From Spirosoma sp. KUDC1026 (GTDB lineage: Bacteria > Bacteroidota > Bacteroidia > Cytophagales > Spirosomataceae), in the NCBI RefSeq assembly GCF_013375035.1, contig NZ_CP056032.1, positions 2,760,001 through 2,824,000 on the forward strand: a stretch of DNA of 64,000 nt, in the 5' to 3' direction. Of the stretch, positions 25,947 through 36,288 are shown in pieces (positions within the stretch are counted from its first letter, which is position 1; each line of letters starts with the position of its first letter). Position numbers and translations under genes: made by a program. Below the pieces are notes generated by a model, which was given only the letters and a program-made list of their open reading frames with translations, was not told the DNA's origin and did not search any database.

Positions 25947-25954
25947 TATCTTTG
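25947..25954 (+). promoter_or_regulatory. -7 promoter element upstream of lgt
   Basis: TATCTTTG, an exact TAnnTTTG match, 47 bases before the lgt ATG. The -33 position holds no TTTG. Confidence 0.45.
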
Positions 25955-26001
25955 CCCACGATCGACTTTTACGCTTATATTAGGCGTCGATCTTACTTCT
26001 T

Positions 26002-26844
26002 ATGCTGCAATACGTTATTTGGGACGTTGATCCCGAAATTTTTCACATTGGCGCGTTTTCCGTTCGTTGGTATGGGTTGCTGTTTGCGCTGGGCTTCCTG
26101 ATCGGCATGCAGATCATGACGCATATTTTCAAGCAGGAGAACAAACCCGTTGCTGATACCGACTCGCTGCTCATTTACATGGTGGTGTCAACCATCCTGG
26201 GGGCACGAATCGGTCATTTTCTGTTCTACGAACCGCAGGTACTCTTACATAACCCGCTCGAAGTGATACTGCCGCCCTTTGCCGGCTTGGCCAGTCACGG
26301 CGCATTGATTGGTATCCTGACCGGCTTATGGCTGTATTCCCGAAGGAAGTCGAGCCGGGCCACGGGGCAAACCTTTCTCTGGGTAACCGACCGCATGGCC
26401 ATTACCGTTGCCCTGGGGGGAGCTTTTATCCGGTTCGGTAATCTGATGAACTCCGAAATCGTTGGTCGCCCGACCGATGTGTCCTGGGCGTTTATCTTTC
26501 TGCGCAACGCTGAATATGCCAAGATCCCCCGTCACCCGGCGCAGTTGTACGAATCGCTGTCGTGTCTGGTGCTGTTCTTTATCATGATCTGGTTCTGGAA
26601 TCGGAAAAAAGCGGCAACGCCCTCGGGCAGTCTGCTCGGTATTTTTCTGATCTGGATTTTTACGCTGCGTTTTCTGTACGAGTATCTGAAAGAAAACCAG
26701 GAAGCATTTGAGAACACAATGGCCCTGAACATGGGTCAGATTCTGAGTATTCCGGCAGTGCTGCTGGGTATTTTCTTCCTGGTCCGGAGTTCACGACTAC
26801 CCGTGCCCGTTGCTACAGAGTCCCCAACAGAGGTAAAAAGTTAA
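26002..26844 (+). CDS. lgt: Prolipoprotein diacylglyceryl transferase
   Basis: Inner-membrane enzyme that transfers diacylglyceryl from phosphatidylglycerol to the lipobox cysteine, the first step of lipoprotein maturation. The protein has 280 residues and seven hydrophobic helices. The Lgt signature is seen as FIRFGNLMNSEIVGRPTD near residue 150, with SHGALIGI before it and RHPAQLYESL after it, which contain the essential His and Arg residues. Essential in most Gram-negative bacteria; the window itself encodes at least two probable lipoproteins that need it. Confidence 0.95.
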   Translation: MLQYVIWDVDPEIFHIGAFSVRWYGLLFALGFLIGMQIMTHIFKQENKPVADTDSLLIYMVVSTILGARIGHFLFYEPQVLLHNPLEVILPPFAGLASHGALIGILTGLWLYSRRKSSRATGQTFLWVTDRMAITVALGGAFIRFGNLMNSEIVGRPTDVSWAFIFLRNAEYAKIPRHPAQLYESLSCLVLFFIMIWFWNRKKAATPSGSLLGIFLIWIFTLRFLYEYLKENQEAFENTMALNMGQILSIPAVLLGIFFLVRSSRLPVPVATESPTEVKS

Positions 26845-26906
26845 GGCCAGTTAGCTGGCGCCAGCGGCTTCGGTTAAGATACTATCAGTTTCGATAACAG
26901 GTCAAC

Positions 26907-26982
26907 AGACAGATTCACGGAATAAGCGTGTAAATTTGGTGATTCATCAAACACCTTACACGCTTACTTCGTGAATCTGTCT
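26907..26982. repeat. 27-bp inverted repeat between lgt and the DPP-IV gene
   Basis: Arms 26907-26933 and 26956-26982 pair over 27 bp with two mismatches around a 22-base loop. The right arm is followed by a TTTTTT run, so it reads as a terminator for lgt. Yet an exact -7 core TAAATTTG (26931-26938) lies at the left-arm/loop border and the GTG start of the next gene (26971) lies in the right arm. It may therefore be an operator or leader structure instead. Confidence 0.6.
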
Positions 26983-29184
26983 TTTTTGATTAATCGCCGA
27001 CTGTGGCTGGCTGCCCTGCTTGGTACTTCATCGCTTGCTGCTCAGGCTCAAATTCCCGGACGTCAGATGCACTGGACCGACAACGGCAATGCGTTTGCCG
27101 CCGTCGAACAGGGAAACCTGGTCAAAACGGACGTTCGGACGGGGCAGAAAACGACTCTGCTGGGGACCGATAAACTGCGTCGATTTGGCTCCAACGGCAT
27201 GCCGATTGTTGACTTCGCGTTTACGCCCGACAGCAGCCGCCTGCTGATTTTTACTAACCCGGCACGCGTCTGGCGTTACAACACCCGGGGTGATTATTAC
27301 CTGATCGACCGGGCTACCGGCCAGAACCGGCAGTTGGGGACGGGCGCTGGCGCGAACCGCCCTATGCAGTCGCTGATGTACGCCAAGCTCTCGCCGGACG
27401 GACGCAGCGTAGCCTACGTGAGTGAGCACAATCTGTACGTGGAGGACGTAGCCACGGGCAAAACCACTCAGCTAACCACCGACGGCACCCGTAAACGAAT
27501 CAACGGAACGTTCGACTGGGCGTACGAAGAGGAATTTGGTTGCCGGGATGGCTTTCGCTGGAGCCCCGACAGTAAACAGATTGCCTACTGGCAGATCGAC
27601 GCGACAAAAATTCCTGACTACCTGATGCTGAACACGACGGATTCCATTTATTCGTACGTAGTTCCGGTTGAATACCCCAAAGTAGGTGTCGACCCATCAC
27701 CCGCCCGTATTGGCGTTGTGAACATAACGGGTGGAAAAACCAACTGGATGAATATCCCCGGTGATGCGCAGCAGCATTACCTTACCCGGATGGAGTGGTT
27801 CCCAACGGGCAACTCGATCATCGTGCAGCAACTGAATCGCAAGCAGAACGAAAGCAAACTGTTTGTGTGTAACCCCGCTACCCAGGCGGCTTCGCCGGTA
27901 TATACAGAAACGGATAAAGCCTGGATCGATATTAAAAGCCGCTGGAACCACGACGATCCAAGCGGTTGGGAGTGGCTGGAAGGCGGCAAATCATTCGTCT
28001 GGGTATCAGAAAAAGATGGCTGGCGGCACATTTACCGGATGGGTATTGATGGTAAGAAAGAACTGCTGCTGACGCCTGGTTCGTACGACATTGAAACGAT
28101 CAGCCACATCGACGAACCCGCTAACCTGATCTACTTCATTGCGTCGCCCGAAAATACGAACCAGCGGTATCTGTACCGAACCAAGCTGGACGGCAAAGGC
28201 AAAGCCGAACGCGTAACGCCCAAAGGCCTGTCGGGTACGCACGGCTACACGTTCTCGCCGAATGGGAAGCTGGCTATGCACACGTTCAATAACTACGAAA
28301 CCGCGCCCGCCCGTGAATGGATCACCCTGCCCGATCACAAGGCGGTCAACGAAGCGGAGAGCCTGGCGAAACGTATCAAAAGGATACCCCGGCCCAACGT
28401 TAGCTTCTTTACCGTAACAACCGAAGATGGTGTAACGCTGGACGGCTGGATGGCCAAACCCGTTGATATGGACAGCACTAAAAAATATCCGGTTGTCTTT
28501 CATGTGTACGGCGAACCTGCGGGGAGCACCGTTGACGATCAGTACGGACTCGGGCGTAACAACATGTTCGAGGGAGACATGAACAAAGCGGGATACATCT
28601 ACGTAGCACTCGACAACCGCGGCACCCCAAACCTGAAAGGAGCGGCCTGGCGGAAAGCCATCTACCGGCAGATTGGGCGGCTTAACATTCGCGATCAGGC
28701 GATGGGCGCGAAGAAACTGTTCGCGCAGCACGCCTACATGGACACCAGCCGCGTAGCCGTCTGGGGCTGGAGTGGGGGAGGATCGACCACGCTGCACCTG
28801 CTGTTTCAGTATCCGGACATCTATAAAACCGGCATTTCCGTTGCTGCCGTGGGCAATCAACTGTTCTACGACAATATCTATCAGGAACGGTACATGGGTC
28901 TGCCGCAGGAAAACCGCGAGGATTTCGTGGCTGGGTCGCCCATTACGTACGCCAAGAACCTGCGCGGTAATCTGCTCTACATTCACGGTACGGGCGACGA
29001 TAACGTGCACTACGACAATGCTGAAGTGCTGATCAACGAGCTGGTGAAACACAATAAGCAGTTCCAGCTGATGTCGTACCCCAACCGGTCGCATGGTATT
29101 TACGAAGGTCCTGGCACATCGCAGCACCTGCACACGCTGTACACCAATTATCTGCTGAAAAACTGCCCTCCCGGCCCTCGCTGA
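26971..29184 (+). CDS. Dipeptidyl peptidase IV-like S9 peptidase, exported
   Basis: Serine peptidase of the S9B/DPP-IV type, releasing dipeptides from peptide N-termini in the periplasm. After a signal peptide (RRLWLAALLGTSSLAAQAQ) an eight-bladed propeller domain spans about residues 30-480 (with YEEEFG, the double-Glu motif binding the substrate N-terminus, near residue 187), then the alpha/beta-hydrolase domain: Ser601 in GWSGGGS, Asp676/677 in GTGDDNVHY, His708 in SHGIYEG. No ATG start exists; candidates are GTG 26971 (used) and TTG 26986, which gives a shorter and equally good signal peptide. The M1 peptidase gene follows after 1 bp. Confidence 0.9.
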   Translation: MNLSFLINRRLWLAALLGTSSLAAQAQIPGRQMHWTDNGNAFAAVEQGNLVKTDVRTGQKTTLLGTDKLRRFGSNGMPIVDFAFTPDSSRLLIFTNPARVWRYNTRGDYYLIDRATGQNRQLGTGAGANRPMQSLMYAKLSPDGRSVAYVSEHNLYVEDVATGKTTQLTTDGTRKRINGTFDWAYEEEFGCRDGFRWSPDSKQIAYWQIDATKIPDYLMLNTTDSIYSYVVPVEYPKVGVDPSPARIGVVNITGGKTNWMNIPGDAQQHYLTRMEWFPTGNSIIVQQLNRKQNESKLFVCNPATQAASPVYTETDKAWIDIKSRWNHDDPSGWEWLEGGKSFVWVSEKDGWRHIYRMGIDGKKELLLTPGSYDIETISHIDEPANLIYFIASPENTNQRYLYRTKLDGKGKAERVTPKGLSGTHGYTFSPNGKLAMHTFNNYETAPAREWITLPDHKAVNEAESLAKRIKRIPRPNVSFFTVTTEDGVTLDGWMAKPVDMDSTKKYPVVFHVYGEPAGSTVDDQYGLGRNNMFEGDMNKAGYIYVALDNRGTPNLKGAAWRKAIYRQIGRLNIRDQAMGAKKLFAQHAYMDTSRVAVWGWSGGGSTTLHLLFQYPDIYKTGISVAAVGNQLFYDNIYQERYMGLPQENREDFVAGSPITYAKNLRGNLLYIHGTGDDNVHYDNAEVLINELVKHNKQFQLMSYPNRSHGIYEGPGTSQHLHTLYTNYLLKNCPPGPR

Positions 29185-29185
29185 T

Positions 29186-30820
29186 ATGACCCGACTGCTA
29201 ATGATCATTGCCTGCCTGCTGCCCCTGGCGGGCTGGGCACAGCGGTATGAGTTTACCCATGCCGACACGTTGCGGGGGTCTATCACGCCCGAACGGGCCT
29301 GGTGGGATCTGTCGTTCTATCACCTGACGGTGCGCGTACAGCCAACCGACAGTACGCTGAGCGGGTCAACCGAAATTCGCTACCGGGTGCTCAAGCCGGG
29401 AAAAACCATGCAGGTCGATCTGCAGCGCCCCCTGCGGGTGGTTCGTGTCGAGCAGGACGGGAAGCCGCTGCAGGTACGGCAGGATGGCGACGCGTATTTC
29501 GTAACGTTGACCAAGCCGCAACAGGTCGGGAAAACGGAAGCCATTACGGTACAGTACGCCGGTAAACCCCACATTGCCAAACGCCCACCCTGGGACGGGG
29601 GCATGGTCTGGTCACGGGATAAGTCGGGCAATTGGTTTATCGCAACGGCCTGCCAGGGACTCGGCGCCAGCGCCTGGTGGCCCTGCAAAGACCACATGTA
29701 CGACGAGCCGGATTCGATGGCGATCAGCATTACCGTCCCCGAAGACTTAATGGACGTATCGAACGGGAAACTGCGCCGGGTAACGACCAATGCCGACCAC
29801 ACCCGCACATTCGACTGGTACGTACAAAACCCTATTAACAACTATGGGGTAAACATGAACATCGGCCAGTACGAACACTGGTCCGAAACCTACCAGGGCG
29901 AAAAAGGACCGCTGGCCATCGACTACTACGCCCTGAAAGATGATGCTGAACAGGCGCGGGAACAGTACAAGCAAGTGCCTAAAATGATGAAAGCGTTCGA
30001 ATACTGGTTTGGCCCATACCCCTTCTACGAGGATGGCTATAAGCTGGTGCAGACGCCGTACCTCGGGATGGAACACCAGAGTTCGGTAACCTACGGCAAC
30101 CGGTTCAGGAATGGCTACCTGGGGCGCGACCTGTCGCAGACGGGCTGGGGACTGCTCTGGGATTTCATCATTGTTCATGAGTCGGGCCACGAGTGGTTTG
30201 CCAACAACATTACGTACAAGGACATTGCCGATATGTGGATTCACGAAAGTTTTACGAACTACTCGGAATGCCTGTTCACGGAGTACTACTACGGCAAAGA
30301 AGCGGGGGCACAGTACGTAGTGGGCTGCCGGGCGCTGATTCGTAACGATAAACCGATCATCGGCACGTACAATGTCAACCGGTCAGGGTCGGGTGATATG
30401 TACTACAAAGGCGGGAATATGCTGCACATGATTCGGCAGATTGTGGGGGATGACGACAAGTGGCGGCAGGTGCTGCGCGGTCTGAACAAGACTTTTTACC
30501 ACCAGACCGTTACCACCCGGCAGATCGAGAACTACATGATCGAACAGACGGGGAAGAATTTGAAGCCCATCTTCGATCAGTACCTGCGTACCACCCAGAT
30601 TCCGGTGCTGGAGTACCGGCCCGTAGCGGGCGGACTGCAATATCGCTACACCAACTGCATCGCTGACTTCACAATGCCCCTGCGCGTTTGCCTGGGTGAA
30701 TCGGGGCCGTATCAGCAGCTCCAGCCGACAACGCAGTGGAAAACCTTGCCGACGAAACAGGCAACCAAACTAACACCCGACGCAAACTATTACGTGCTGT
30801 GTCAGGCCGCTGGTAAGTAA
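29186..30820 (+). CDS. M1 family aminopeptidase, exported
   Basis: Zinc aminopeptidase of 544 residues with signal peptide (TRLLMIIACLLPLAGWAQ). The zinc site is HESGHEW (His331, Glu332, His335) with the third ligand Glu354 in WIHESF, at the standard 18-residue spacing; the substrate-binding GxMEN motif appears as GMEHQSS. The N-terminal domain is the M1 saddle-like beta domain; the long C-terminal HEAT-like domain of larger members is missing, which is usual for this short bacterial group. It is 1 bp after the DPP-IV gene, so the two peptidases likely act together on extracellular peptides. Confidence 0.9.
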   Translation: MTRLLMIIACLLPLAGWAQRYEFTHADTLRGSITPERAWWDLSFYHLTVRVQPTDSTLSGSTEIRYRVLKPGKTMQVDLQRPLRVVRVEQDGKPLQVRQDGDAYFVTLTKPQQVGKTEAITVQYAGKPHIAKRPPWDGGMVWSRDKSGNWFIATACQGLGASAWWPCKDHMYDEPDSMAISITVPEDLMDVSNGKLRRVTTNADHTRTFDWYVQNPINNYGVNMNIGQYEHWSETYQGEKGPLAIDYYALKDDAEQAREQYKQVPKMMKAFEYWFGPYPFYEDGYKLVQTPYLGMEHQSSVTYGNRFRNGYLGRDLSQTGWGLLWDFIIVHESGHEWFANNITYKDIADMWIHESFTNYSECLFTEYYYGKEAGAQYVVGCRALIRNDKPIIGTYNVNRSGSGDMYYKGGNMLHMIRQIVGDDDKWRQVLRGLNKTFYHQTVTTRQIENYMIEQTGKNLKPIFDQYLRTTQIPVLEYRPVAGGLQYRYTNCIADFTMPLRVCLGESGPYQQLQPTTQWKTLPTKQATKLTPDANYYVLCQAAGK

Positions 30821-31018
30821 AAAGATAAGCCAAAACCGGGAAAGCCGGATTGGGCTATTCAGTAAGATCGTGCGTTGCAACCGGCTAAAAAAGGGTGCTG
30901 CGCACGATTTTACCATTTATGGCTGTATCTTCACCGATTAGTTCCGGCGTTTTATTGCCTGATGACCGGTCCGGTAACGCGTTCGTAAACAGCCTCAGCG
31001 TCATTATATAAGTTAAGC

Positions 31019-32602
31019 ATGATTCTCATCGTTGATGACAGGCCAGAAAATATTCTTCCCTTAAAAAAAATTCTGGAGCTGCATCGGTTTACCGTCGACA
31101 GCGCGGAATCGGGCGAAGAAGCCCTGAAAAAAGTCCTGAAGAACGCTTACTCCGTCATCATTCTGGACGTGCAGATGCCCGACATGGACGGCTTTGAAGT
31201 CGCCACGGCGGTAGCAGGCTTCGGTAAGGCCCGTGATACGTCGATCATCTTTCTATCGGCGGTCAATACCGAGAAAAAATTCATCACAAAAGGATACACG
31301 TCCGGGGGCGTCGATTACCTGACCAAACCCGTCGATCCTGATATTCTGGCCTTGAAAGTCAGGACGCTGCACCGGCTTTACATGCAGCAGCAGGAGCTGC
31401 GTACGACGCAGGACGCCCTGCGAAAAGAGGTGGAAGTGCGCAAACAGGCACAGGAAAATCTGGCCGCTCAGATGCAGCAGTTACAGACCGTACTGGCCTC
31501 GCTGCCGCAGATTGCTTTCACCATGACCGATGAAGGAACTATTGAATACGCCAATCAGCACTGGTTTCGTTATTCGCCCGAGGTCAGTAAATTTCCGGTG
31601 TCGCACCCGGATGACGAAACTTGTCAGGACTGGAAAATCGCCTTCGCCGAAGGAGTAGAATTCAGTCGGGAAGTCCGGCTAAAGGAGCTGACCACGGGCG
31701 AGTATCGCTACCATCTGTTGCGGATCATACCGGTCGGCCCCGAAACCCCGTCGCGGTGGATTGGTACGTTTACCGACATCCAGGCCCAGAAACAGGCCTC
31801 TGAAGAACTGGAGGAACAGGTCAACCTGCGTACCAGTGAACTAATGCTCAAAAATACGGAACTGGAGCAGACCAATCACGAACTGCAGCAGTTTACCTGG
31901 GTTGTCTCACACGACCTAAAAGAGCCACTCCGCAAAATTCAACTCCTGAACGATACAATCAAGGAGCGATTCATGAAGGACAATCCCGATGCGGTGTATT
32001 ACCTGGATCGCTCAATTCGTTCGTCGGCCCGCATGTCGTTGCTTATCAATGATCTGCTGGCCTATTCCCAGATTTCGGCGCCCGAAGTCTTCAAGACGAC
32101 CAATCTGAACGACCTGCTGAACGACCTGCTGCTGGATTTCGACGATCTCATCAGTCAAAAGCAGGCTGTAGTTCAGATTGACCCACTACCTGCACTGGAC
32201 ATTGTGCCGACCCGCATCCGTCAGGTATTTCAAAACCTGATCAGCAACGCGCTCAAATTTGCCAGGGAAGATGTTCCGCCGGTTATTACTATCCGGGCCG
32301 AACTGATCGCCACGAAAGCCATTGACGGGGAGCCCTCGGAAATAGGGCCTTTTTGCCGCATAACCGTTCAGGACAACGGGATCGGGTTTGATGAAAAATT
32401 TCTCAGCCGCATTTTTATTATTTTTCAGCGGCTGCACAACCGGTCGACCTACGAAGGGACCGGGATTGGACTGGCCATTGCCAAAAAGAATATCGATAAA
32501 CACCACGGCCTGATTTCGGCCCGGAGTCAGCCCGGTCAGGGCGCCAGTTTTATTCTGGTTTTACCGGTGGTACAGCCGATCGGTGCCGAAAATATTGGGT
32601 AA
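31019..32602 (+). CDS. Receiver-PAS-histidine kinase
   Basis: Cytoplasmic signalling protein of 527 residues: receiver domain 1-115 (phospho-acceptor Asp50 in IILDVQMPDMDG, Lys in LTKP), a helix 120-155, a PAS domain about 155-265, a coiled-coil linker, HisKA with His298 in VVSHDLKEPL, and HATPase_c with DNGIGFD and GTGIGLAIAK. Receiver-first kinases of this form are often fed by another kinase rather than by a membrane sensor. The gene opens a same-strand run that continues with a large hybrid kinase 27 bp later, suggesting a phosphorelay. Confidence 0.88.
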   Translation: MILIVDDRPENILPLKKILELHRFTVDSAESGEEALKKVLKNAYSVIILDVQMPDMDGFEVATAVAGFGKARDTSIIFLSAVNTEKKFITKGYTSGGVDYLTKPVDPDILALKVRTLHRLYMQQQELRTTQDALRKEVEVRKQAQENLAAQMQQLQTVLASLPQIAFTMTDEGTIEYANQHWFRYSPEVSKFPVSHPDDETCQDWKIAFAEGVEFSREVRLKELTTGEYRYHLLRIIPVGPETPSRWIGTFTDIQAQKQASEELEEQVNLRTSELMLKNTELEQTNHELQQFTWVVSHDLKEPLRKIQLLNDTIKERFMKDNPDAVYYLDRSIRSSARMSLLINDLLAYSQISAPEVFKTTNLNDLLNDLLLDFDDLISQKQAVVQIDPLPALDIVPTRIRQVFQNLISNALKFAREDVPPVITIRAELIATKAIDGEPSEIGPFCRITVQDNGIGFDEKFLSRIFIIFQRLHNRSTYEGTGIGLAIAKKNIDKHHGLISARSQPGQGASFILVLPVVQPIGAENIG

Positions 32603-32629
32603 GAACACCGCCTTTACGAATATAGACTA

Positions 32630-35600
32630 ATGCCTAAATACTCTACGTCGGATTCCGTTCTGCGTCAGCTACAACTCGTTTTTACGCTGTCAACCCTACT
32701 GCTCGTTGGCAGCCTGGGGGCTTCGTACTACAGCATTCAGAAACTAATCGACAACTCGAAGCTGGTAAATCACACCAACCAGGTACTGATCGAAGCCGAG
32801 AACGTAATCTCGAACATGAAAGATGCTGAAACGGGGCAGCGTGGCTTTCTGGTTACGCTTGACACCAGTTTTCTGCAGCCGTATAACGGCGCGTACGAGA
32901 AAACAAATCGGAACTACATCAATCTGAAGGAGCTAACGAGCGATAACTCGGTCCAGCAACAAATGCTGGATCGAGTGAAAGAACTTTACGAAGCTAAATT
33001 TGACCAGATGCGCCGGATTATTAACCTGGCGCAACGCGTACCGGGGTACAACGAAAACCGGGATGCTCGTAATCTGGACATGACAACAGGCAAGAAGATC
33101 ATGGATGATCTTCGGCTGGTCATCAACCAGATAAAAACGGCAGAAAACAAATTGTTGGCCGAGCGCATATCGGATCAGCAGACGTACATTACCTATACGC
33201 CGTTTCTGCTGGTTATTGTTGCCCTTATCTCCATCCTCATTACAACGTTTACCTATCTCCGGATCAAAACGGATATGGACGACCGGATTGCCCATCAGAA
33301 AGAAACGGATCAGCAGTACCGCGAGGCCAACGAGCGTATTGCGGTGCTGGAAGACGTAACGCAGGACATTGCCGACGGGAACTATGCTATTCGTAGCGAT
33401 GACGTGCGGGATGACGAAATCGGCCGGATTGGCCGGGCGCTGAACGTAATGACAGCCGCGCTGGAACGAACGTTTACTGATCTGAGTGAGAATGCGTGGC
33501 TGCAGACCGGCGCGATGAACATCGGAAATGCTATTCGGGGGCAGCGGAATCTGAAAAAGCTGGCGAACAACGTAATGGATACGCTGGCCGATTACCTGAA
33601 AGCCCCCCTGGGCGCCATGTACCTCGTTGACAACGGACCCAACTACCGGCTAACGGGCCGTTACGCCGTGAGTGATGCGCCGGAATATGTTATCGCCGGA
33701 GAAGGACTGGTTGGCCAGGCGATTGAGCGAAAAAAGACGGTGATCGTGCATGACCTGCCCGACGATTATCAGCACATCCGGTCGGCAACAGGAGAGGTTC
33801 GGCCAAAGGCACTGGTGATTGTACCCCTGCTATACGGCGACGATTGCGTCGGGGTGGTCGAACTGGGATTACTGCGGGAGCCACAGGGCCGTGAACTGGC
33901 GTTTCTGGAACGTAATCAGGAAGCCATGGCCATTGGCGTGAATGCCGCATTGGACTACGTCCGGCTGCAGAACTTCCTGGAAGAAACCCAGGCTCAGTCG
34001 GAAGAATTGCAGGCCCAGCAGCACGAGCTCGAAAACCTGAACGCCGAGCTCGAAATGCAGACCCAGAAGCTGCAGGCATCGGAAGAGGAACTTCGGGTGC
34101 AGCAGGAAGAACTTCAGCAAACGAATACTGAACTGGAAGAGCGCGGACTACTGCTGGAAGAACGGAACGACGAAATCCAGCAAAAGGCGACCGAGCTTGA
34201 ATTGTCGACCCGCTATAAGTCGGAGTTCCTGGCTAATATGTCGCACGAACTGCGGACACCCCTGAACTCCATCCTGCTGCTGAGCCGACTGCTGTCTGAA
34301 AACACGGACGAAAACCTGAACGAGGAAGAAGTCGAATACGCGAAGGTGATTCAATCGTCCGGCAAAGGGCTGCTGGGGCTGATCGACGAAATTCTGGATC
34401 TGTCCAAGATTGAAGCAGGGCAGATGACGCTGGACATGCAGACCGTTGAGGTAGGCGACATTGCCAGCGAACTGCAATCGCTGTTCGGGCTGCTGGCCAA
34501 GGAAAAAGGGCTGGATTTTGTGATTTCGGTGGCTGACAACGTACCAAAAACCATCGAAACCGATAAAATGCGGCTGGGCCAGATTCTGAAAAATCTGATA
34601 TCCAACGCACTCAAGTTTACATCGGAGGGCAGCGTAAAACTAAAGATCGAACGCCCGGCCGATCGGGCGAATCAGCTGAGTTTTACGGTCGAAGATACGG
34701 GCATCGGTATTGCGCCGGAGAAGCAGCACCTGGTATTTGAAGCATTCCAGCAGGCCGACGGGTCGACTAAACGCAAGTACGGCGGTACCGGCCTAGGACT
34801 GTCGATCAGCCGCGAACTGGCCAAACTGCTGGGTGGTGATATCGAACTGGTAAGCGAAGTTGGCAAAGGCAGTCAGTTTACCGTCTACGTACCAGCCGAC
34901 GGGATGAGCGCACCCGCACCAATGGTAACCAAGCCGGTGTACGTGCCCGAAGTACCAAAGGTACAGCCCGCCAAAGCGGCCCCGGCTCCGAGCAAATACA
35001 TCAGCACCATAATTCCGGAGGCTATTCCCGACGATCGGAACGACATTACGGAACAGGATAAGACAATTCTGATCATTGAAGATGACGTTAACTTCGCCAA
35101 ATCGCTGCTCGATTATTCCCGCAAAAAAGGTTACAAAGTCATTGTGTCGGTTCGGGGAGATGAAGGGCTTCAACTGGCCAATACGTTCAAGCCGAAGGGA
35201 ATCCTGCTTGATCTGCAACTGCCGATCATGAGCGGCTGGGAAGTGATGGACGCGCTGAAGGCCAATCCGCAGACGCGCCCGATTCCGGTGCACATGATGT
35301 CGTCGCACAAGGTCAAGAATGAGAGTATGCTGAAGGGAGCTATCGATTTCGTCGACAAACCGATGGCGTTTGAGCAGATGCACGAAGTGTTCAAAAAAAT
35401 CGAGTACGTGCTCAACCGGGACGCCAAAAAGGTGCTGATTATCGAGGATAACCCGAAGCACGCCAAAGCGCTGGCTTACTTCCTGGAGACGTTCAACATC
35501 AACTCGGAACTGAAGAGCAACATCAACGACGGGGTTGTTGCGCTGAAAAACAAAGAAGTGGACTGCGTTATTCTGGACATGGGTATTCCCGATAACAAAG

Positions 35601-36238
35601 CCTATGAAACGCTGGAGGAGGCCAAGAAAAACCCCGGTCTGGAGAACCTGCCGATCATCATTTTCACGGGCCGGAGCCTGTCGATGTCGGAGGAACTGAA
35701 GATTAAAAAATACGCCGATTCGATCATCGTCAAGACGGCCCACTCGTACCAGCGGATGCTCGATGAAGTGTCGCTTTTTCTACACTTAGTGGAAGAGAAT
35801 AAACAGTCAACAGAAACAGCCAGCCCGCCGAAAAAGCTGGGTGCGCTGAGTCAGGTATTAAATAATAAAACGGTGCTGGTGGCCGACGACGACGTGCGGA
35901 ATATTTTTTCCCTGTCGAAGGCGCTCGAGCAGTATAACATGAACGTAGTGGCCGCGCTGGATGGTAAGGAAGCCATGCAGAAGCTGACAGAAAACCCAGC
36001 CATCGACCTGGTGCTGCTGGACATGATGATGCCCGAAATGGACGGCTACGAAACCGCTACCAAAATCCGGAGCAACTTTCAATGGCGGAACCTGCCGGTA
36101 ATTGCCGTAACGGCCAAAGCCATGACCGGTGACCGGGAGAAATGCATTCAGGCCGGTGCGTCGGACTATATTACCAAACCGGTTGATATTGATCAGCTTA
36201 TATCTTTGCTTCGCGTGTGGCTATACGACCGCTCGTAG
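32630..36238 (+). CDS. CHASE3-HAMP-GAF hybrid histidine kinase with three receivers
   Basis: Membrane hybrid kinase of 1202 residues. Order: TM1 (about 13-35), CHASE3 sensor with the DAETGQRGFL motif in the periplasm, TM2 (about 188-207), HAMP, GAF (about 300-440), a Gln/Glu-rich coiled coil (445-530), HisKA with His539 in NMSHELRTPLNS, HATPase_c (EDTGIGI, GTGLGLSIS), a Pro/Ala-rich linker, then three receivers with Asp861 (LLDLQLP), Asp983 (ILDMGIP) and Asp1131 (LLDMMMPEMDG). The middle receiver is the most divergent. The third receiver resembles the free receiver encoded next, which looks like a duplication. Ligand of CHASE3 is unknown. Confidence 0.92.
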   Translation: MPKYSTSDSVLRQLQLVFTLSTLLLVGSLGASYYSIQKLIDNSKLVNHTNQVLIEAENVISNMKDAETGQRGFLVTLDTSFLQPYNGAYEKTNRNYINLKELTSDNSVQQQMLDRVKELYEAKFDQMRRIINLAQRVPGYNENRDARNLDMTTGKKIMDDLRLVINQIKTAENKLLAERISDQQTYITYTPFLLVIVALISILITTFTYLRIKTDMDDRIAHQKETDQQYREANERIAVLEDVTQDIADGNYAIRSDDVRDDEIGRIGRALNVMTAALERTFTDLSENAWLQTGAMNIGNAIRGQRNLKKLANNVMDTLADYLKAPLGAMYLVDNGPNYRLTGRYAVSDAPEYVIAGEGLVGQAIERKKTVIVHDLPDDYQHIRSATGEVRPKALVIVPLLYGDDCVGVVELGLLREPQGRELAFLERNQEAMAIGVNAALDYVRLQNFLEETQAQSEELQAQQHELENLNAELEMQTQKLQASEEELRVQQEELQQTNTELEERGLLLEERNDEIQQKATELELSTRYKSEFLANMSHELRTPLNSILLLSRLLSENTDENLNEEEVEYAKVIQSSGKGLLGLIDEILDLSKIEAGQMTLDMQTVEVGDIASELQSLFGLLAKEKGLDFVISVADNVPKTIETDKMRLGQILKNLISNALKFTSEGSVKLKIERPADRANQLSFTVEDTGIGIAPEKQHLVFEAFQQADGSTKRKYGGTGLGLSISRELAKLLGGDIELVSEVGKGSQFTVYVPADGMSAPAPMVTKPVYVPEVPKVQPAKAAPAPSKYISTIIPEAIPDDRNDITEQDKTILIIEDDVNFAKSLLDYSRKKGYKVIVSVRGDEGLQLANTFKPKGILLDLQLPIMSGWEVMDALKANPQTRPIPVHMMSSHKVKNESMLKGAIDFVDKPMAFEQMHEVFKKIEYVLNRDAKKVLIIEDNPKHAKALAYFLETFNINSELKSNINDGVVALKNKEVDCVILDMGIPDNKAYETLEEAKKNPGLENLPIIIFTGRSLSMSEELKIKKYADSIIVKTAHSYQRMLDEVSLFLHLVEENKQSTETASPPKKLGALSQVLNNKTVLVADDDVRNIFSLSKALEQYNMNVVAALDGKEAMQKLTENPAIDLVLLDMMMPEMDGYETATKIRSNFQWRNLPVIAVTAKAMTGDREKCIQAGASDYITKPVDIDQLISLLRVWLYDRS

Positions 36239-36288
36239 CACATTCATACGCTCTTTTTTAACGTTTCTCTGGCTACTCCTCTTCTCAA

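Noticed and set aside
28006..29286. Long minus-strand open frame (426 codons) opposite the DPP-IV gene
   Set aside because: It is antisense to a gene with a full catalytic triad and has no domain pattern; long antisense frames are common at this base composition.
34793..35743. Minus-strand open frame inside the hybrid kinase gene
   Set aside because: Shadow of the three-receiver coding region; no recognisable motif and low-complexity composition.
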